Assembly: GCA_040224245.1 (NCBI GenBank)
Contig: JBEGIR010000044.1
Coordinates: forward strand, 1 to 64,000
From: Puniceicoccaceae bacterium
Lineage (GTDB): Bacteria > Verrucomicrobiota > Verrucomicrobiia > Opitutales > JAFGAQ01
DNA: 64,000 bases
Reading direction: 5' to 3'
Shown: one piece after another, positions 1 to 8,366 of the stretch
Layout: each line of letters opens with the position of its first letter
How positions within the stretch are numbered: the first letter of the stretch is position 1
Notes under the pieces: generated by a model
Databases searched by the model: none
What the model saw: the letters and a program-made list of their open reading frames with translations, nothing else
What the model was told of the DNA's origin: nothing
Program-made: the position numbers and the translations under genes

Positions 1-557
1 AGACGGAAATTCAGAATCTTCCACTTTTCGGATACGGGATCAAAGGTTTCACACTTTCCCTGATCGAAACGGCCATGCGCATCAGCCAATACCGCGTCAG
101 CGCCCGGCAAATCGAACAGATCATCCAGATCGGAAAATCCATGCTGCAGTATCCTGTTGAGCTACTGCCCGAGGTCGAAACTACACTCAATCGCTTGACT
201 CCTCATTACCGCCTGATTCTGGCCACCAAGGGCGATTTGCTCGACCAGGAGCGCAAGCTGCAACGGTCGGGAATCTCCCACTTCTTTCATCACATTGAGG
301 TCATGAGCGAAAAAAACGCCGCCGCCTATCAACACCTGTTAGCCCATCTCGATGTACAACCTCACGAATTCGCCATGGTCGGCAACTCGCTGAAATCCGA
401 CATCCTTCCCACACTGGAGATCGGCGCGATTGCCTTTCATGTCCCCTACCATGTGGATTGGGTCCACGAGCGCGTTGAATCCTTTTCGGCACCCGAAGGA
501 CGTTGCTTCACCTGCCAACACATAGGGGAAGTTGCAGATCATTTGCACGTGGCCTAG
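1..557 (+). CDS. HAD-family hydrolase, 5'-truncated by window edge
   Basis: The reading frame is open from the first bases of the window: codons from base 3 read TEIQNLPLFGYGIKGFTLS before the first ATG at 75. The true start therefore lies outside and the ATG at 75 is internal. Visible HAD signatures are the motif II threonine in LATKGD, the motif III lysine in VMSEKN, and the motif IV acidic loop GNSLKSDI. The motif I DxD nucleophile must be upstream of the window. The family consists of Mg-dependent phosphatases of small phosphorylated metabolites; the substrate cannot be told. It ends 16 bp before a GT2 glycosyltransferase, so the two are probably co-transcribed, which hints at a sugar-phosphate role. 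Confidence 0.85.
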   Translation, partial: TEIQNLPLFGYGIKGFTLSLIETAMRISQYRVSARQIEQIIQIGKSMLQYPVELLPEVETTLNRLTPHYRLILATKGDLLDQERKLQRSGISHFFHHIEVMSEKNAAAYQHLLAHLDVQPHEFAMVGNSLKSDILPTLEIGAIAFHVPYHVDWVHERVESFSAPEGRCFTCQHIGEVADHLHVA

Positions 558-573
558 CCATTCGTCTCGCGCC

Positions 574-1440
574 ATGGTCACCATTCTCATCCTCTGTTTC
601 AACAAACTGGAACTCAGTCAGCGCTGCGTGCAGGCCACGCTGGATGCTGGCTATCACCCAGAACAGATCAGCGTGATCGACAATGGCTCCTCCCAACCGT
701 TGCAAGCAATGCTCCAGGAACGGTTTCCGGCGGTCAATTGCATCCGACTGGAGCACAACCTCGGTTTTGCCGGTGGCTTCACTCAGGGTATTCGGCGTTT
801 TCTCACGATGCACCCGAATTGCCGGGATTTTCTTTTTCTGACCAATGATACCCAACCCCACCCCGGATGTGCAGAAGCGTGCGCAGCAAGCGCGAGAAAA
901 CACCGAAGCCACTTGATCGCGCCTCGCTTGCTGTTTCGCAACGATCCTGAGCGTATCGACTCGCTTGCAGCCCGATTTGAACGCACGGATGGAACGTTAC
1001 ACCACTGCCGGACCCTGGGACTGTCACCCCTGCTCCAGCACGATGAATACATTCCCGGGACCGCCATGTGGATGACACGCGAGGCGTTTGAGCAACTTGG
1101 TGGCACCGATGAATCGTATGTCATGTACTGGGAGGATGTGGATCTTTGCTTTCGCGCCCACCAGCAGGGAATCCGGATGGCCCGTTGCGAAGAGGCCATA
1201 ATCGCACACGGAATCGGGCAAACCTGTCACAAAAAACCGCTTTATTCGACGTATTACTTCCAGAAAAACCGTATTCGATTCTGTAAAAAATGGCTCGATT
1301 CAGAATCGTGGAAACAGGTTAGCTCCCGCATTGCAACCGATCTTCAAGCCCTTATGGAGCGCGCCACACTACGGAATGACACCCAGCGCCAGCACTTTGT
1401 CGAGCAGCTTCAAATCCTGCTCAAATCTGAAAGCGCATAA
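574..1440 (+). CDS. Family 2 glycosyltransferase
   Basis: The protein is 288 aa from the ATG at 574. An in-frame upstream start at 532 would add 14 residues overlapping the previous gene and is unlikely. The GT-A fold opens with VTILILCFNKLELSQRCV, followed by the nucleotide-binding VIDNGSS, HNLGFAGG typical of rhamnosyltransferase-like GT2 enzymes, an acidic TNDTQP in the DXD position, and YWEDVDLCFRAHQQG with the catalytic-base ED. It probably transfers a sugar from a nucleotide donor to a surface glycan on the cytoplasmic side. It follows the HAD gene by 16 bp and converges with the sugar nucleotidyltransferase on the other strand. Confidence 0.88.
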   Translation: MVTILILCFNKLELSQRCVQATLDAGYHPEQISVIDNGSSQPLQAMLQERFPAVNCIRLEHNLGFAGGFTQGIRRFLTMHPNCRDFLFLTNDTQPHPGCAEACAASARKHRSHLIAPRLLFRNDPERIDSLAARFERTDGTLHHCRTLGLSPLLQHDEYIPGTAMWMTREAFEQLGGTDESYVMYWEDVDLCFRAHQQGIRMARCEEAIIAHGIGQTCHKKPLYSTYYFQKNRIRFCKKWLDSESWKQVSSRIATDLQALMERATLRNDTQRQHFVEQLQILLKSESA

Positions 1441-1446
1441 GCCTGT

Positions 1447-2283
1447 TCAGGCAGTCGTACTTCGGTAGTCCAGAAACCGTTCGATGCGTTCAGGGGTTCC
1501 CAAATCAAAATACTCCTGCACGTCGATACTTCCTGCCGGAAAACAAGCACTGTGACCACACATGTTCTCATGCAATCTCGATGTTAAGCTCTGCATGAGC
1601 ATCGGGTGCAGTTCTCCTGCAATACTCCGCTGAAATCCAAGGCAACACCAGATCGCGTTAAACGCACGCACATCCGTCGGCTTATCCTGCAGTCCACTAA
1701 CCCTAGCGTCTTCATCCAACATCAGCGCACCGAATTGTCGAAGCTCCGCTTCATCATGGCTGCGTTTCACCCCAAATACGAGGGAATGGTAGGACAATGC
1801 TTCAATCATTCCTTCCAGTAAAGTAACGCGGACGCCTCTCCGCAGCCACGCGCTGCGGTCCAGAGAGGACAGCACCAAAAAACTGTCAGGCAAGAGCACT
1901 ACGTTGCTTTCAGAAAAATGCTCCCTCGCCGAATGGATCGATCCGGGCCACTCGTGAAGTTCTGGATCAAACGAAACCGCCACAACCCGCATCACCGTCC
2001 CTTCGAGTTGCTCTATTACCCGCGAAACTACGGATTCCTTGCCGCTTCGGATCACGACCACTACTTGAGTTTTGGCGGCTAACTCCGGTGGCGTCTGCAT
2101 CAACAGATCCAGCGAATACTGGATCAGCGGAATGCCAGGCTCAGCTTCATGCAATTCTTTCGGCCCACTTGCACCGAGTCGCCGTCCTTCTCCAGCACAG
2201 GGGAGTATCACCGAAAGCTTCGGTTGAGTGTTCAGTTGTGGATTCACACTCAGGGGAGCACTCCGGCTGGGATTGGGTTTCAT
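1447..2283 (-). CDS. Sugar nucleotidyltransferase (NTP transferase fold)
   Basis: The N-terminal signature VILPCAGEGRRLG...GPKELH is the nucleotidyltransferase P-loop-like motif with the trailing PK pair, as in RmlA, GalU and related enzymes that make NDP-sugars from NTP plus sugar-1-phosphate. The protein is about 278 aa from ATG 2283; an alternative non-ATG start at 2328 adds 15 residues without homology. A later VQEYFDLGTPERIERFLDY matches the substrate-binding end region of this family. It lies tail to tail with the GT2 gene (6 bp apart), suggesting a shared role in glycan precursor supply. The exact sugar and nucleotide are undetermined. Confidence 0.8.
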   Translation of the reverse strand: MKPNPSRSAPLSVNPQLNTQPKLSVILPCAGEGRRLGASGPKELHEAEPGIPLIQYSLDLLMQTPPELAAKTQVVVVIRSGKESVVSRVIEQLEGTVMRVVAVSFDPELHEWPGSIHSAREHFSESNVVLLPDSFLVLSSLDRSAWLRRGVRVTLLEGMIEALSYHSLVFGVKRSHDEAELRQFGALMLDEDARVSGLQDKPTDVRAFNAIWCCLGFQRSIAGELHPMLMQSLTSRLHENMCGHSACFPAGSIDVQEYFDLGTPERIERFLDYRSTTA

Positions 2284-2353
2284 GCTAAGAGGGAATTTCA
2301 GAACAGGCGTCTCACGATCCACCCACAACCTTTCCCCATGACTGCCGTTCGAG

Positions 2354-3961
2354 CTAGCCCAGGATTGAGATCAGGAGTTTTGCGATCACTGTCATCACGA
2401 TGAGCGCAACCGGATAGGCAGTCGCATAACTGACGACAGGCAACTGGGAGTCAGTTCGTGCAGTGAGCGCACCCAGCGCAGGTGTGGAGGTCATGCCACC
2501 ACAAATACCACCGAGTGCCTGCAAATTGTTTAATCCAAACAGCTTACCCGCAAGCAGATAGGTGACCACCATCGGAAGCAACGTGATCAGCACACCTGCG
2601 AGAAACAGCACGGGACCATGATCCACCAAGGTATCGACCATCGCCGCACCGCCTTTTACTCCCGCATTTGCCAGGAAAAACACCAGTCCCAGTTCCTGCA
2701 GCAGTTGCCGCGTCGGTCGTGGAATGTGACCTACCAATCGGCCCACTTTTCCGAAGTGCCCAAGCAACAGTGCCACAAACAGCGGTCCTCCCGCCATGCC
2801 CAGGGTGATGCCCTGACTGCCCGGAAGCGCAAGGGGAATCATGCCCGCAACCACCCCCAGTGAAATTCCCAGCGACAGGCTCAATAGATCCGTTTCATCA
2901 AAGGCTTCGGAGCGATGCCCAATCGCCTTGGCGAAGCGATCCAGTTCATCCGGGTTCCCCACAACCGTAAAAATGTCGCGACGTTCCACACGTGTATCCG
3001 CACTCGGAACGAAGGTAACATCAAGACGGGTTACGCGGCTGATCAAAACCCCGTGTTTGCGCAACGGCTGCAGCTGCGCCATCGTCAATCCCACGATGGA
3101 GGGATCGGTAACAACCAAGCGCCGCTGCTGTTTTTCCACGTCTTTGATAAAGGGTCGTTCACTCTTTTCACCAATCAAGGCCACCGCCAGTTCCATATCT
3201 CGCTGGCGTCCCACGATGAAGAGATGCTGACCCGATTCGAATTGGTCGTCATATTTCAGAGGAACCAATCGATCTCCTTCCAGACGGCGGGAAATTTGCA
3301 CGGCTCCCAACGAGGACTCCAGCACCTCAGAGATGCGTTTCCCAAGCAATGCCGTGTTCTTGACTTCCACCAGGCCTGTCTGAACCGAATGATACAGGTC
3401 ATTTGCCACTTTGTATGCGTCGGCTTCACGATCCAAATCCTGTCGAAGGATTCGAGGCATCAACTGTACGAATAATACCACTCCAATCACACCAAAGGGA
3501 TAGGCTATACCATATCCGATCACCACGTTCGACCCGGCATCAGCCAGCCCTTCGGTTGCCGCCGCAAGGGCTGGGGTGCTGGTCAACGCCCCCGCAAAGA
3601 TGCCAACCGTGAGGTCCGCCGGAATCTTCATCCACGTGTGGCAGGCCCACGCAATAAGGGCACCGAGTCCGACGATCATGACGCCAAGTTTCGCAAGTGT
3701 GGCTCCCTCGCGCGCGAGTGCTCCAAAGAACCGGCCTCCAGCAGATATGCCCACGCAGTAGACAAACAGTACCAGCCCGATGGTTCCCACCACGTCGGGC
3801 AACACCACCCCAAAGTGTCCCGCAAGCAGGGCAGAAAAGAGCACTCCCGAGCTGCCAAGGCTGAGCCCCTTAACCTTGAGCGAACCCAAAAACAGGCCCA
3901 CTCCGATGATCAGAAACAACGCAAAAAGTGGATTACCGAGGAGAATTTGGATCGAATTCAT
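2354..3961 (-). CDS. AspT/YidE-YbjL-family putative transporter with two RCK_C domains
   Basis: Polytopic membrane protein of about 535 aa from ATG 3961. An N-terminal half has about five hydrophobic helices (LLGNPLFALFLIIGVGLFLG; GTIGLVLFVYCVGISAGG). A cytoplasmic middle (about residues 190-350) contains two TrkA-C/RCK_C-like modules (LGKRISEVL; FTVVGNPDELDRFAKAIG). A second membrane half carries the mirrored GLVFFLANAGVKGG and GGICGGMTSTPALGAL. The repeated T-S-T-P-A-L-A/G motif in both halves is diagnostic of the aspartate:alanine exchanger superfamily. The substrate is unknown for the YidE/YbjL branch. No obvious operon partner. Confidence 0.85.
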   Translation of the reverse strand: MNSIQILLGNPLFALFLIIGVGLFLGSLKVKGLSLGSSGVLFSALLAGHFGVVLPDVVGTIGLVLFVYCVGISAGGRFFGALAREGATLAKLGVMIVGLGALIAWACHTWMKIPADLTVGIFAGALTSTPALAAATEGLADAGSNVVIGYGIAYPFGVIGVVLFVQLMPRILRQDLDREADAYKVANDLYHSVQTGLVEVKNTALLGKRISEVLESSLGAVQISRRLEGDRLVPLKYDDQFESGQHLFIVGRQRDMELAVALIGEKSERPFIKDVEKQQRRLVVTDPSIVGLTMAQLQPLRKHGVLISRVTRLDVTFVPSADTRVERRDIFTVVGNPDELDRFAKAIGHRSEAFDETDLLSLSLGISLGVVAGMIPLALPGSQGITLGMAGGPLFVALLLGHFGKVGRLVGHIPRPTRQLLQELGLVFFLANAGVKGGAAMVDTLVDHGPVLFLAGVLITLLPMVVTYLLAGKLFGLNNLQALGGICGGMTSTPALGALTARTDSQLPVVSYATAYPVALIVMTVIAKLLISILG

Positions 3962-4037
3962 GGGCTGAAAAGAATGCGCTGAACCTATGCACAAGCTTCA
4001 GCACTGTCCAGAGTTATGTCACTCAGCGTTGACCCGA

Positions 4038-6464
4038 TCAGGGGCGTTCCCGTAGGCCTTCAAGCAGCAGCGAGCTTTGCGACTCGTTGATTGCGATGGT
4101 TTTTCCGTTCCACTCCAACAAAGCGTCAACTTCTTCTGGAATCCGTAGCATCATGTTCCATTGGTTTTGCTCAGGCAGATATTGCATTTGCAGGGTTAAC
4201 TGCCCTTGGGGAAGGACCACGGTCGTGCTCAGGTCTTCAAGCGTACCCGGTCGCGGTTTCAAATGGACCGTCTGAAACCCCGGAGTTCCGGGACGCACGC
4301 CCGCTACCGACACGGGTAGATGATAGAGCGGGTGGGCCGCCCAGGCATGCACATCGGAGCGACTCTCGATATGGTGCTCCGGAAAAGTGGTGAGTCCCAT
4401 CTCCAAAAACTGCATCCACCGGTCGAGTTGCGCAACAATGAGATCTGCACGTCCTGCCTGCCGATAAGCTTCGAAGACATAGAACTGGAAATAGAGGGTG
4501 GCTTGAATCAACGTTGCGTCGCTCGCAATGCGTTCGGCAAAGCTGGATCTCTCTTCCGCCGGAACCACTCCCGCAAGCAGGGCCAGTGCGTTGGTGTGCT
4601 GACTGAAAACCTTCTGTTCTGCCGTTTCTGCAAATTGCTTCCTCGCATCACTCCATGCCAGCGATATCACTGCCTGTTTCAGCCGCCTCGAAAGCGTCTC
4701 ATAGTTTTCAGCGGCATGCAATTCCCCCTGGCTCTCCAACATCTGCGCCGTCTGATCGAGAGCAATCGCCAACATCAGCGACAGCTGCACCGATCCACCT
4801 TCTTCAGAGCCGGGTGGAGATCCATTAAAAAACCCTGAAGCACCACCATCCGTGTGATTCCAGTATGGCAGGGGTCCCAATAGCCCATCTTGCTGAATGC
4901 GCTCGGTAAACCAGGAAAGAATGTATCGGATCGCGGGCAGGTTTTCTCGAACCAGGTCAGCATCATTCTTATAAAGAAAGTGATCGTGGACCATGCTCAC
5001 GAAGACCAGCGAAAAGGGCGGGATGATTTGTGCCGCCATTCCGCTGATGGGAAACGCGCTGCGAATCAATCCCATGGGCTGCAGTGAGTCGTGAAATTGA
5101 TCGATGGCATTGCGCATCAGGCGGTCATCGCCGGTCAGGCAGAGGGATACCAGCGATTGAATGCGGGTATCACCGATGTACTGAAGCTGTTCGTAGTAGG
5201 GGCAGTCCATGTAGGTCTCGAGCGCGCACAATTCTAGCGTTCTCCAAGACGCATCCAGAATCGGTTCGATACGCAGATCCGACTTGCTTGAAAACGTACC
5301 TTGTTTGTCGAAGGGATAGCGAACCTGCCGGTAGTCGAAGCGTTCGAAAAGCAGGGGTTCGTCACGGGTTTTGATATCGAGTTCTACATAGCGAAAGGAT
5401 CGCATCCAGAAGGGTTCGAACAAATGATTTTCCGATCCATCAGGATAAAACTGGTCGAATATTCCACGCATGGACTTCCCTTCGATTTGGTTGCGGTTTC
5501 CTTTTCTGCCCGCCGCATCCACGAGTGCTTCCTGATACTTCACCGTGATCTCGGCTCCAGCCCCGCCACTCACCTCCAGCATCGGAAAACCGTTGTCGAC
5601 CACTCCATTGTCGAGCAGTAAAGTGACTCGACAGTTTGCAGGAATGTCGACTGGCCAATCTTTTGGGGTCGTAGTGGGTTGCCCATCCTGCGAGCTTCTT
5701 CGAAAGTCATTTAACGACAAAATCCGGGTTTCAATCAAGGGAATGGGGCGCTCCTGCAACAGCCGGTAGTTGAATACTTTCCACGTATTGAGTCCAAGGT
5801 GACTGCCCTTGTTCTTCACAACCGCATTTGGCCAGTCGCTGTCGTCAAAATCTGCCTGCAGCCAATCCGCAGGATGCTGTCCCGCATCCCAGGACTCGGT
5901 TCCTCCAGCGATATAACCTCTCACGGAATTTGTCGCTGTCATTTCGAGTGGTTTCCACCCAGGACTTTGAAGAACCTTCCAACTCGCATCACTCTGAAGG
6001 CGTGCACCCTGAATATCCGGACCGGACAGAATCATACCTGTCCAAAACGTGATCTCTCTCGGTCCGTTCAACGCAGCCGCTTGACGAACTTCAACTGCGA
6101 TGATGTTGGTTCCCGTTTTCAGGAAAGGTTGGATGTCGAGAGTCTCGTAGTTCCAATGATAAAAATGACCAGCCGCAGGCCCAAAGGTCACCCACTCTCC
6201 ATTGACCCACAGTCGATAACGTGGGTCCGCAGAAATGTGGATGACAAATGAATCCGGAATGTTCTTCACTTCGAATGTCTTACGAAACAAATAGAGACCC
6301 GGTTCATCCGCTTCGGGCGGAGCGATCCAATGTGGAAAAGTTGCATCATCGACCTGATGTGCACTCGTCAGGAATGGACGAGCGTGCATCCCATTCACCA
6401 TAAACAGAATGCAGAGACAGAAGAGATTGGTAAGCGAATTCATCGTTCTGGAAGGGATTGACAT
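4038..6464 (-). CDS. Secreted GH78-type alpha-L-rhamnosidase
   Basis: About 808 aa from ATG 6464; an ATG at 6443 is also possible and sits closer to the hydrophobic signal peptide NLFCLCILFMVNGMHA. The N-terminal beta domain (SADPRYRLWVNGEWVTFGPA) is the carbohydrate-binding-like module of this family. The (alpha/alpha)6 catalytic region contains ETYMDCPYYEQLQYIGDTR, the acidic signature where the general acid sits, and a C-terminal beta domain with GVRPGTPGF. Such enzymes release terminal alpha-L-rhamnose from rhamnogalacturonan or other rhamnosylated glycans, here outside the cytoplasm. It lies 23 kb from the rhamnose/RG-I locus, so a functional link is inferred from chemistry, not operon structure. 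Confidence 0.88.
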   Translation of the reverse strand: MSIPSRTMNSLTNLFCLCILFMVNGMHARPFLTSAHQVDDATFPHWIAPPEADEPGLYLFRKTFEVKNIPDSFVIHISADPRYRLWVNGEWVTFGPAAGHFYHWNYETLDIQPFLKTGTNIIAVEVRQAAALNGPREITFWTGMILSGPDIQGARLQSDASWKVLQSPGWKPLEMTATNSVRGYIAGGTESWDAGQHPADWLQADFDDSDWPNAVVKNKGSHLGLNTWKVFNYRLLQERPIPLIETRILSLNDFRRSSQDGQPTTTPKDWPVDIPANCRVTLLLDNGVVDNGFPMLEVSGGAGAEITVKYQEALVDAAGRKGNRNQIEGKSMRGIFDQFYPDGSENHLFEPFWMRSFRYVELDIKTRDEPLLFERFDYRQVRYPFDKQGTFSSKSDLRIEPILDASWRTLELCALETYMDCPYYEQLQYIGDTRIQSLVSLCLTGDDRLMRNAIDQFHDSLQPMGLIRSAFPISGMAAQIIPPFSLVFVSMVHDHFLYKNDADLVRENLPAIRYILSWFTERIQQDGLLGPLPYWNHTDGGASGFFNGSPPGSEEGGSVQLSLMLAIALDQTAQMLESQGELHAAENYETLSRRLKQAVISLAWSDARKQFAETAEQKVFSQHTNALALLAGVVPAEERSSFAERIASDATLIQATLYFQFYVFEAYRQAGRADLIVAQLDRWMQFLEMGLTTFPEHHIESRSDVHAWAAHPLYHLPVSVAGVRPGTPGFQTVHLKPRPGTLEDLSTTVVLPQGQLTLQMQYLPEQNQWNMMLRIPEEVDALLEWNGKTIAINESQSSLLLEGLRERP

Positions 6465-6563
6465 GAATCGAAAGTAGAAATCCACCAGGCAGCAGGTTCC
6501 TGAAGCATGCTGCACGAATTCCGACTATTTACAATCCACACCTCTACCGATTTTTGTCTGGAA

Positions 6564-7565
6564 TCATCCAAAGGGTCTCAATTGCAGATTGCGCATGACA
6601 CGCAGCTCTCCCCAGTCTGCTCCCCGCATCCGTGCAGCACATGTTTTGCGGTTTGCTCCAAACCAGTCCCGATGGCACTCCTGCAGCTCCTTCAGATACG
6701 CCGCGCTACCGAGAGCCATTCCATCCGAAAAATACCGCACCCGACAGCGCAGTACTTCTGTCATTTCCAGTTTTCCCTCACCAGCCAGTACCGACTCCAC
6801 CTTCTCTTCACTCAAGCGTCCCCGATCTTTACCCAAACTGCCCTTACTTCGGTAACCCTTGCCATACAAACAGATACGATAGGAACGAATGGCAGTCTTC
6901 CATGGCTTTCCAAAATAAATCCATGTATAGCCTGCCCGCGCTTCTTTCTGCCCACCCATCGCAGCACCGTAGCTGCAAAATCGATACTCAGCGGGATCTT
7001 CCACCAGTTTTGCCCTTACCGGGTTCAGATCAATATACGCTGCCAGCGTGCTCATTGCTTCCCGACTGGGTTCCACAATCAGACTCTTGAATCGGTCAGA
7101 CCAAATGCTGCCTCGATTGTCATGCCGATGGTTGTACCAGATCCCGAAGCGTTGCTTCAATTCCCGCATGAACACTGAAACATCACCCATGCGGTGGCAT
7201 AGACGCTGTCGCCATTCCATCGCCTCCTCTCCTCCATCGTCAAACAGCTTTTCAAGCTTTTCAGGATGGATTGCCCGAGGCCCCAAACGCTCGCCCCGAT
7301 AGAGAATGCGATGGCGCCTGAGTAATTCAGTATCTGGAATTTCCGGCTCATGCCTCACCCGCACCAAGATATGGAAATGATTGCTCATCATGCAGTAAGC
7401 CAACACATCCACACCACAAAACAGTGCCTGCTTTCGCATCATGCGCACAAACATCTCCTTCTCCTCATCCCCAAACAAATGCTGCCCACAACTTGTGCGA
7501 CTGATCAGATGATAAACACCGTCCATCCCCTGTATCACAGCCCTCGGCCTACGTTTGCTTCTCAT
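6564..7565 (-). mobile_element. REP-associated tyrosine transposase (RAYT, Y1 Tnp / IS200-like)
   Basis: 333 aa from ATG 7565. The HUH nuclease motif is visible in MMSNHFHILVRV, preceded by the family start GVYHLISRTSCGQHLF. The downstream helix has RDN RGSIWSDRFKSLIVE and AYIDLNPVRAKLV, the region of the catalytic Tyr-type transposases. It is longer than many RAYTs because of a C-terminal extension (about residues 210-333). These single-strand DNA nucleases mobilise or spread short REP palindromes and are usually domesticated, not part of a full IS. No terminal inverted repeats or target duplication were seen. TGGGGT-type words flank its 5' side (about 7577-7584 on the minus strand and 7652 on the plus strand). 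Confidence 0.85.
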
Positions 7566-7685
7566 TCACCCAAACTACCCCACTCCATCTCCAATATCAA
7601 TTCAATTCTCAATTATCAGCCTGGGTGTTTATTGAAGAACTTGTATGAGTTGGGGTAAGCCTTGATGGAAAGCTGTGTTTCAGTC

Positions 7686-8366
7686 ATGTTGGTGAACATG
7701 CGGTTCTGGCTCATGATTCTGTTGCTAGGGTTGTGTGGGTGCCATTCCCCAAACCCACACCTGCCTGTGTTCTGGACGCGCACGGCGGTTGACCCGTTGT
7801 TGCTGGCTGACGATGCAAGCCACCCGACCCTGCACCTGTTTATCATCTATTCGAGCAATCTCTGCTCGCACACCGTGCTCAGGATTTCAGATCCTTCATT
7901 GGGAACCGTCTTCTGGGATCCTGCTGGAGGATATGGCAAACCGGACTACCCCGTTGTTGCTCGCAGAGTGAGGGATCTTGTGGTCAATCCCGTTCCTTCC
8001 CTAGCGGACTACATCCATTTTCGCAATTATCTCCCAACTGCCTCCATGGAGATTTTTGAATTTTTGCTCGATCCGGTGGTTGCCAGGGAGATGATCGAAG
8101 CCCTTCGAGGAGAAGACACATCCTCACCCTGGAATACTCGAACCCAAGCGTTCCAGTGCAGTTCCAACATTTCCAGCTTTCTGGCGACGCATGGGGGAGA
8201 GCGATTTCGAATGAAATCCTTCTTTTTTCCGCACGATCTGGCTGCACAGCTCTATGAAATCGGCCCTGATCGCCTCTATCTGCTCAACCAGACAGGCTTT
8301 TATCTCTATCTTCCTCCTCCCAACAAATCCTTGAACCAAATGGCTAGAACTCAAGACCTACCGTGA
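7686..8366 (+). CDS. Putative lipoprotein of unknown function
   Basis: About 226 aa from ATG 7686; another ATG at 7698 begins directly at the signal peptide. The N-terminus MRFWLMILLLGLCGC is hydrophobic and ends in LCGC, a plausible lipobox with cysteine acylation. The mature protein contains SNLCSHTVLRISDPSLGTVFWDPAGG, which loosely recalls cell-wall or membrane hydrolase folds with paired Cys/His, but I do not recognise the family. Its last 23 bp overlap convergently with the 3' end of the large TonB receptor on the other strand. Function unknown. Confidence 0.6.
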   Translation: MLVNMRFWLMILLLGLCGCHSPNPHLPVFWTRTAVDPLLLADDASHPTLHLFIIYSSNLCSHTVLRISDPSLGTVFWDPAGGYGKPDYPVVARRVRDLVVNPVPSLADYIHFRNYLPTASMEIFEFLLDPVVAREMIEALRGEDTSSPWNTRTQAFQCSSNISSFLATHGGERFRMKSFFFPHDLAAQLYEIGPDRLYLLNQTGFYLYLPPPNKSLNQMARTQDLP

